DNA of 64,000 nt, from positions 124,001 to 188,000 of the forward strand of contig NZ_AUEA01000003.1 in assembly GCF_000425745.1 (NCBI RefSeq), written 5' to 3'. The notes below the pieces were generated by a model. It saw nothing but the letters and a program-made list of their open reading frames with translations, was not told the DNA's origin and made no database searches. This document shows positions 58,370-64,000 of the stretch, piece after piece (position 1 is the stretch's first letter; the number at the start of each line of letters is the position of its first letter). This DNA is from Pseudomonas cremoricolorata DSM 17059 = NBRC 16634 (GTDB lineage Bacteria > Pseudomonadota > Gammaproteobacteria > Pseudomonadales > Pseudomonadaceae). The position numbers and the translations under genes were made by a program.

Positions 58370-61300
58370 ATGACCTGCCGCCTTACGCCGAGCTGCACTG
58401 CCTGTCGAACTTCAGTTTCCAGCGCGGCGCCTCGAGCTGCGACGAACTGATGCAGCGTGCTGCCCAACAGGGCTACCAGGCCCTGGCGATCACCGATGAA
58501 TGCACCCTGGCCGGCATCGTCCGGGCCTGGCAGGCGGCCAAGCACCACGGCCTGAAGCTGATCATCGGCAGCGAACTGCGTGTGCTGCAGGGCCCCGAAC
58601 TGGACGGCCCCGGGCTGGACGGCCTCAAACTGGTCCTGCTGGTGGAAAACCTCTGCGGCTATCAGAACCTCTGCGCGCTCATCACCCGCGCCAGACGCCG
58701 GGCCGGCAAAGGCCAGTACCTGTCGTTGCGCGAAGACTTCCCTGGTCAGGTCGAGGGCTTGCTGGCGCTGTGGCTGCCCGATGCCACTGGCGACCCGGAA
58801 GCGGGGGCCTGGCTGCGCGAGGTGTTCGGTGAGCGCCTGTGGCTGGGCGTGCACCTGCACCGCGGCGCCGACGATGACCAGCAGCGGGCCCTGGCCGGGC
58901 GTTTGGCACAGCGACTGAATATTCGTCCGGTCGCCTGTGGCGATGTGCACATGCACGTGCGAGGTCGCCGCGCCCTGCAAGACTGCCTCACCGCCATTGG
59001 CCTGGGTTGCAGCGTGTTCGACGCCGGCACCCGGCTGTTCGCCAATGGCGAGCGCCACCTGCGCAGCCTGGCGCAACTGGCCGAGCTGTATCCCCCGGCC
59101 TGGTTGAACGAAACGCTGTCGATCGCAGGGCGCTGCCAGTTCGATCTTGGCGAGCTGCGCTACCAGTACCCCCGTGAACTGGTGCCCCATGGGCACACGC
59201 CGAGCAGTTGGCTGCGCCACCTGTGTGCCGAGGGCTTGCCCAGGCGCTGGCCGCACGGCCCAAGCGACAAGGTGCACCAGGCCCTCGAGCGTGAGCTGGC
59301 GCTGATCGAGGAACTGGCTTACGAAAGCTACTTCCTAACCGTGCACGACATCGTCGCCTTCGCCCGCAGCCAGCACATTCTCTGCCAGGGGCGTGGCTCG
59401 GCGGCCAACTCGGTGGTGTGCTATGTGCTGGGTATCACCGAACTCGACCCGATGACCCACCGCCTGCTGTTCGAACGTTTCTTGTCGCGCGAGCGTAACG
59501 AGCCGCCCGACATCGATGTGGATTTCGAGCACGAGCGCCGCGAAGAGGTGATCCAGTACGTGTTTCGTCGGTATGGCCGCCAGCGCGCCGCGCTGACTGC
59601 GGTGGTCAGCACGTATCACGCCGCAGGCGCGGTGCGCGACATCGCCCGGGTGCTCGGCCTGCCGGGCGATCAGGTCGATGCGCTGGGCAAGTGCTGCGGG
59701 CGCTGGACCGATCACATCCCCGATGCGCAGCGCCTGGCCGAGGCGGGCTTCGACGCCGAGAGCCCCTGGCTCAAGCGCATTCTGATTCTGGCCGGCGAGC
59801 TGATCGGTTTTCCCCGGCATCTATCGCAGCACCCAGGCGGCTTCGTCATCAGCGAACAACCCTTGCACCAGCTGGTGCCGGTGGAAAACGCGGCGATGGC
59901 CGAGCGTACGGTGATTCAGTGGGACAAGGATGACCTGGACATGGTCGGGCTGCTCAAGGTCGACGTGCTGGCCCTGGGCATGCTCAGCGCCTTGCGCCGC
60001 TGCTTCGACCTGATTCGCCTGCACCGTGGCCGTCAGCTGACCCTGGCGACCATCCCCAGTGAAGACCCGGCCACCTACGCGATGATCAGCCGCGCCGACA
60101 CCATGGGCGTGTTCCAGATCGAATCCCGAGCGCAGATGGCCATGTTGCCGCGGCTCAAGCCGCAAACCTTCTATGACCTGGTGATCGAAGTGGCGATCGT
60201 GCGCCCTGGGCCGATTCAGGGCGACATGGTGCACCCGTACCTGCGCCGGCGGCTCGGCGAGGAACCGATCAGTTATCCGTCACCGGCGCTCAAGGCAGTG
60301 TTCGAGCGGACCCTGGGCGTGCCGTTGTTCCAAGAGCAGGTGATGGAACTGGCGATGGTCGCCGCCGATTACAGCCCAGGCGAAGCCGACCAGTTGCGTC
60401 GCAGCATGGCCGCCTGGAAACGCCACGGTGGCCTGGAGCCGCACCGCAAGCGCCTGCTAGACGGCATGCTGCGCAATGGCTATGAAGTGGCCTTCGCCGA
60501 GCGCGTGTTCGAGCAGATCAAGGGCTTTGGCAGCTATGGCTTTCCCGAGTCCCACGCCGCCAGCTTCGCCTTGCTGTGCTATGCCAGCAGTTGGCTGAAG
60601 TGCCACGAACCAGCGATCTTCACCTGCGCCTTGGTCAACAGCTGGCCCATGGGTTTCTACAGCCCCGATCAGTTGCTGCAGCACGCGCGCCGCCAGGGCA
60701 TCGAGGTGCGTCCGGTGGATGTCGCCCACAGCCAGTGGGATTGCACGCTGGAGCCAGATGCCGAGGGGCAGTTGAGCATTCGCCTGGGCCTGCGGCAAAT
60801 ACGCGGCTTCATCGAAGCCGATGCCCAGCGCTTGGTGCAGGCACGCGCGGCGCGGCCCTGGCAGGATGTCGAAGACCTCTGCCTGCGCGGCGCACTGGAT
60901 GCGCGGGCCCGCGCCCGGCTGGCCGATGCCGGGGCTCTGCGCGGCCTGGCTCGGCACCGGCATGAGGCGCGCTGGGCGGTGGCCGCGGTACAGGCGCAGT
61001 TGCCGCTGTTCGCCGAGGTCAGGAGCACCGCCGAACCTGCTGTGGCCTTGCCGGCGCCGAGTGTTGGCGAGGACGTTGCCGCCGATTACCAGGCGCTGGG
61101 CACCACCCTTGGGCCGCATCCACTGGCCTTGCTGCGCCCACGGCTGCGCGCGCTGGGTTGTCGCAGCGCCGCCGAGCTGGATGCCCTGGAGCATGGCGAT
61201 CAGCTCGCCATGGCTGGCCTGGTGGTGGGCCGGCAGCGGCCGCAGACCGCCAGTGGGGTGACCTTCGTCACCTTGGAAGACGAGTTCGGGCTGGTCAATG

Positions 61301-61479
61301 TGGTGGTGTGGCGCGAGCTTGCCGAACGGCAACGCCAGGCCCTGGTTGGCTCACAGTTGCTCAAGGTCAGCGGGCGCCTGGAGCGACAAGGCGAAGTCCG
61401 CCACTTGATCGCCCGGCGCCTGGATGACATCAGCCCGCTTTTGGGCGGGCTGAGCGTGCACAGCCGCGACTTCCACTAG
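58366..61479 (+). CDS. dnaE2: Error-prone DNA polymerase III alpha subunit
   Basis: A 1037-residue C-family polymerase. The N-terminal PHP domain begins [17 protein letters not shown], the catalytic acids lie in [14 protein letters not shown] (~383) and further palm motifs follow, with an OB fold near the end ([18 protein letters not shown], then [18 protein letters not shown]). Length and motifs fit DnaE2, which performs damage-induced mutagenesis with ImuA and ImuB. The start is the ATG inside the imuB stop, not the longer upstream frame. Confidence 0.95.
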   Translation: MNDLPPYAELHCLSNFSFQRGASSCDELMQRAAQQGYQALAITDECTLAGIVRAWQAAKHHGLKLIIGSELRVLQGPELDGPGLDGLKLVLLVENLCGYQNLCALITRARRRAGKGQYLSLREDFPGQVEGLLALWLPDATGDPEAGAWLREVFGERLWLGVHLHRGADDDQQRALAGRLAQRLNIRPVACGDVHMHVRGRRALQDCLTAIGLGCSVFDAGTRLFANGERHLRSLAQLAELYPPAWLNETLSIAGRCQFDLGELRYQYPRELVPHGHTPSSWLRHLCAEGLPRRWPHGPSDKVHQALERELALIEELAYESYFLTVHDIVAFARSQHILCQGRGSAANSVVCYVLGITELDPMTHRLLFERFLSRERNEPPDIDVDFEHERREEVIQYVFRRYGRQRAALTAVVSTYHAAGAVRDIARVLGLPGDQVDALGKCCGRWTDHIPDAQRLAEAGFDAESPWLKRILILAGELIGFPRHLSQHPGGFVISEQPLHQLVPVENAAMAERTVIQWDKDDLDMVGLLKVDVLALGMLSALRRCFDLIRLHRGRQLTLATIPSEDPATYAMISRADTMGVFQIESRAQMAMLPRLKPQTFYDLVIEVAIVRPGPIQGDMVHPYLRRRLGEEPISYPSPALKAVFERTLGVPLFQEQVMELAMVAADYSPGEADQLRRSMAAWKRHGGLEPHRKRLLDGMLRNGYEVAFAERVFEQIKGFGSYGFPESHAASFALLCYASSWLKCHEPAIFTCALVNSWPMGFYSPDQLLQHARRQGIEVRPVDVAHSQWDCTLEPDAEGQLSIRLGLRQIRGFIEADAQRLVQARAARPWQDVEDLCLRGALDARARARLADAGALRGLARHRHEARWAVAAVQAQLPLFAEVRSTAEPAVALPAPSVGEDVAADYQALGTTLGPHPLALLRPRLRALGCRSAAELDALEHGDQLAMAGLVVGRQRPQTASGVTFVTLEDEFGLVNVVVWRELAERQRQALVGSQLLKVSGRLERQGEVRHLIARRLDDISPLLGGLSVHSRDFH

Positions 61480-61481
61480 GC

Positions 61482-62303
61482 TCAGACGATTTCCAGACGC
61501 TGCTTGTGGCTGGGCGGTGCGAAGGCCTCGTCGATGATCTGCAAGTCTTCCTCGGTCAGGCGCAAGGCGCCGGCGGCGGCGTTGAGTTGCACGTGCTCGG
61601 GGCTGACCGCCTTGGGAATGGCGATCACTCCACCGCCGTAGGTGGCCCAGGCCAGACACACCTGCGCGACGGTCGCGCCATGGCTTTCGGCGACCTCCTG
61701 CAAGCGTGGGTGGCGCAAGAGGCGACCGCCTTGGGCCAGTGGGCAGTAGGCCATGACCGGCATCCGTTGCGCGCGGCTCCAGGGCAGCAGGTCGAACTCG
61801 ATCCCGCGCTGGCTGGGGTTGTACAGCACCTGGTTGGCGGCGCAGTCGGCGCTGGGCAGGCCTTGAACATCGGCCAGGTCGAAGTTGGACACGCCCCAGG
61901 CGCCGATCTTGCCTTGCTCGCGCAGGCGCTCGAAGGCCTCGATGGTTTCTTCGAGCGGGTGCTGGCCGCGCCAGTGCAGCAAGTACAGGTCGATGTAATC
62001 GGTACCCAGGCGCTTGAGGCTGCGCTCGCAGGCCTCGGGCACACCGCGGCGGCTGGCGTTGTGCGGGTAGACTTTGCTGACCAGGCAGACGCTGTCACGG
62101 CGCCCGGCAATGGCTTGGCCCACCACCTCTTCGGGGCCGCCTTCTGCATACATTTCCGCGCTGTCGATAAGGGTCAGGCCGAGGTCGATGCCCTGTTGCA
62201 GCGCTGCCACTTCGGCTGCGCGCTGATCGCTACGCTCGCCCATGTACCAGGTTCCCTGGCCGATGACCGGCACCTCGCAACCTGCCAGTTTCATGTACTG
62301 CAT
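61482..62303 (-). CDS. Aldo/keto reductase
   Basis: A 273-residue aldo/keto reductase. The catalytic tetrad is in IDSAEMYAEGGPEE (Asp, Tyr), LVSKVYPHN (Lys) and LLHWRGQHPLEE (His). IPKAVSPEHVQLN is the cofactor-binding end. GGAGGTG precedes the ATG at 62303. It overlaps the end of the LysR gene by 13 bases, so the two are one transcript. It is convergent with dnaE2, two bases apart. Confidence 0.92.
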   Translation of the reverse strand: MQYMKLAGCEVPVIGQGTWYMGERSDQRAAEVAALQQGIDLGLTLIDSAEMYAEGGPEEVVGQAIAGRRDSVCLVSKVYPHNASRRGVPEACERSLKRLGTDYIDLYLLHWRGQHPLEETIEAFERLREQGKIGAWGVSNFDLADVQGLPSADCAANQVLYNPSQRGIEFDLLPWSRAQRMPVMAYCPLAQGGRLLRHPRLQEVAESHGATVAQVCLAWATYGGGVIAIPKAVSPEHVQLNAAAGALRLTEEDLQIIDEAFAPPSHKQRLEIV

Positions 62304-63196
62304 GTCACCTCCGGTGTCTGAGTATGGGATAGCACGACCTCGAGCAAGGCCTGGGCGGCGGTGGAGAGTTTCTGCTCGCTCAAGGCCATCACGCCGATTC
62401 GCCGCTCGACGCAGGGCTCGACCAAGGTCACGCAGCGCGCGCCGAGTTCCTGCATTTGGCGAATGCACAAGGCGGGTACGGCGCTCACGCCAAGGCCGCT
62501 GGCAACCATGCGGCCGATGGTCGACAGCTGATGGCTTTCAAAGGCCACCGCCAGGCTGCCGGCCGCCACTGGGGCATGTTCTTCCAGCAGCAGACGCACC
62601 GCAGACGGGCGCTGCAAGGCAATGAAGTCCTGGGCGAGCAATTGCGCCCAGCTGACCTGCGGTTGTTCGGCCAACGCGGAGTCGGCCGGTACCACAGCGA
62701 CGAAACGGTCCATATAGAGCGGGTAGAAACGCAAACCTTCACCACTGTCAGGCTCGAAGCCGATGCCTAGTTCGACGCGGCGATGGCGCACCAGTTCAAG
62801 TACTTGTTCGTTGATCACGTCGTGCACGGTGACGTTCACCTTCGGGTAGCGCTGGCGAAACACCTTCAGGGCCGGCGGCAGCAGGTTGCCGGCGAACGAG
62901 GGCATGGCCGCCACCGCGACTCGCCCCAACTGCAGGGTGAAGCGCTGGCGCAGCATCTGTTCAGTGTCGTCCCATTCGGCCAGCAGCCGCCGCGCCAAGG
63001 GCAGCAGCACCTCGCCTTCGGCGGTCAGGCTGACGCTGCGCGTGGTGCGGGTGAGCAGGGCGCCGCCGAGGTTTTCTTCCAGCGCTTTGATGGTCAGGCT
63101 CAGCGCGGGTTGCGAAATATGCAGGTGCTCGCTGGCCTGGGCGAAGCTCTGGTATTTGGCCACGCTGACGAAAGCGCGAAGCTGTTTGACGTTCAT
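62291..63196 (-). CDS. LysR-family transcriptional regulator
   Basis: A 301-residue LysR regulator. The helix-turn-helix is [26 protein letters not shown]. It is divergent from the CoA-transferase operon at 63311 and overlaps the aldo/keto reductase gene downstream. The layout suggests it senses a keto-acid-related effector and controls the transferase genes. Confidence 0.93.
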   Translation of the reverse strand: MNVKQLRAFVSVAKYQSFAQASEHLHISQPALSLTIKALEENLGGALLTRTTRSVSLTAEGEVLLPLARRLLAEWDDTEQMLRQRFTLQLGRVAVAAMPSFAGNLLPPALKVFRQRYPKVNVTVHDVINEQVLELVRHRRVELGIGFEPDSGEGLRFYPLYMDRFVAVVPADSALAEQPQVSWAQLLAQDFIALQRPSAVRLLLEEHAPVAAGSLAVAFESHQLSTIGRMVASGLGVSAVPALCIRQMQELGARCVTLVEPCVERRIGVMALSEQKLSTAAQALLEVVLSHTQTPEVTCST

Positions 63197-63235
63197 GGAC
63201 CCTCGAGGTGTCAGGAAAACTTATCAATCCATCAA

Positions 63236-63249
63236 TTAATCAAAATTAA
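63236..63249. promoter_or_regulatory. Candidate LysR-type site
   Basis: The dyad TTAAT-CAAA-ATTAA in an AT-rich stretch between the divergent LysR and CoA-transferase genes fits the T-N11-A dyad shape of LysR boxes. It is the only clear dyad I see in the 114-base gap. Confidence 0.45.
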
Positions 63250-63310
63250 CAAATCAGTAGCCTGGCCTGATGATGGCGGCCATGTCTCTCCCACACAAGG
63301 CGAACGAGCA

Positions 63311-64000
63311 ATGGCTGGACTGGACAAGCGTGTAGCAACCTATGAAGAGGCCCTCGAAGGGCTTACCGACGGCATGACTGTCCTGGCCGGCGGCTTTGGC
63401 CTGTGTGGCATTCCGGAAAACCTCATCGCCGAGATCAAGCGCCGTGGTGTCAGTGGCCTGACGGTGGTCTCCAACAACTGCGGCATCGACGGCTTCGGCC
63501 TCGGCGTGCTGCTCGAAGACCGGCAGATCCGCAAGATGATCGCCTCCTACGTGGGCGAAAACGCCGAGTTCGAGCGGCAATTGCTCAGCGGCGAGTTGGA
63601 AGTGGAACTGACTCCGCAGGGCACGCTGGCCGAGAAAATGCGCGCTGGCGGTGCCGGGATTCCAGCGTTCTTCACCGCAACCGGTTATGGCACCCCGGTG
63701 GCCGAAGGCAAGGAAGTGCGCCAGTTCAATGGCCGCCCGTACATCCTCGAAGAGGCCATCACCGGCGACTTCGCCATCGTCAAGGGCTGGAAGGCCGATC
63801 ACTTCGGCAACGTCGTGTACCGCCACACCGCGCAGAACTTCAACCCGCTGGCGGCGACCGCCGGGCGCATCACCGTGGTCGAGGTGGAAGAGCTGGTCGA
63901 GCCCGGCGTGCTGCTGCCGGCAGAAATCCACACACCAGGCATTTTCGTCGACCGGGTCATCGTCGGTCAGTTCGAGAAACGTATCGAGAAGCGCACCCTC
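63311..64000 (+). CDS. 3-oxoacid CoA-transferase subunit A (3' end cut by window)
   Basis: The first 230 residues of a family I CoA-transferase alpha subunit (usual length ~232), so only the last few are missing. Visible are the start [21 protein letters not shown], the CoA-binding glycine loop [16 protein letters not shown], and later [14 protein letters not shown]. It activates acetoacetate or a related 3-oxoacid with CoA from succinyl-CoA. Subunit B is expected just downstream. An AAGG-containing leader precedes the ATG. Confidence 0.93.
   Translation, partial: MAGLDKRVATYEEALEGLTDGMTVLAGGFGLCGIPENLIAEIKRRGVSGLTVVSNNCGIDGFGLGVLLEDRQIRKMIASYVGENAEFERQLLSGELEVELTPQGTLAEKMRAGGAGIPAFFTATGYGTPVAEGKEVRQFNGRPYILEEAITGDFAIVKGWKADHFGNVVYRHTAQNFNPLAATAGRITVVEVEELVEPGVLLPAEIHTPGIFVDRVIVGQFEKRIEKRTL

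Noticed and set aside
1..64000. CRISPR arrays, prophage, integrative element, tRNA or rRNA genes
   Set aside because: No regularly spaced direct repeats, phage or integrase genes, or tRNA/rRNA-like sequences were seen on reading both strands.

Overview
The window is a 64 kb piece of a GC-rich Pseudomonas chromosome, most likely from the P. putida group or a close relative. The signs are: a lexA2-imuA-imuB-dnaE2 cassette behind a P. putida-type LexA2 box; a CrcY-type small RNA between mgtC-like and mvaB genes; pvdA with an iron-starvation (PvdS) box; and an eight-gene set in the order of the P. aeruginosa pyoverdine iron-release operon fpvGHJK-fpvCDEF. There are no rRNA or tRNA genes, no prophage, no CRISPR array and no complete insertion sequence. 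The only mobile-looking DNA is two copies of a small inverted-repeat element.

Layout. 1-9.5 kb: the end of a chemotaxis receptor; an SDR enzyme; membrane proteins; a small catabolic-looking set (class II aldolase, DapA-like lyase, AraC regulator) divergent from an XRE-cupin regulator with a clear operator; and a LysR/MFS divergent pair. 9.5-23.8 kb: a MerR regulator with a target promoter; a Tat-exported class A beta-lactamase; two lipoproteins; aldo/keto reductase with LysR; GAF and HWE-kinase signalling genes; small acidic proteins; an XdhC-like protein; a second PBP2 gene; and an isochorismatase-fold protein. 23.8-35.5 kb: a MocR regulator facing an APC permease; a PvdS-box-driven mbtH plus type II thioesterase; a DUF1615 lipoprotein; an MFS pump; an outer-membrane barrel with an AlgU-like promoter; and lpxO with an RstA-like box.

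35.7-43.4 kb is the iron section. pvdA makes N5-hydroxyornithine for pyoverdine. fpvG to fpvF are eight overlapping or tightly packed genes for reduction and periplasmic release of iron from ferri-pyoverdine. No peptide synthetase is in view, so the mbtH/thioesterase and pvdA/fpv islands are parts of a dispersed pyoverdine system. 43.5-52.5 kb: a MarR-EmrAB efflux operon, an SDR enzyme, a second MocR regulator, an MgtC-like protein, the CrcY-type RNA (sigma-54 promoter, CbrB-like upstream sites, six A-rich Hfq/Crc motifs), and mvaB with its LiuR-like regulator.

52.7-64 kb: a PAS-GAF hybrid histidine kinase, a HAD phosphatase, the LexA2-controlled mutagenesis cassette, an aldo/keto reductase with LysR, and the start of a 3-oxoacid CoA-transferase operon.

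The least explained item is the pair of related ~140 and ~186 bp inverted-repeat elements (12.65 kb and 35.6 kb). Both sit at the stop codon of a gene, in the same orientation relative to it, and both are flanked by CTA.
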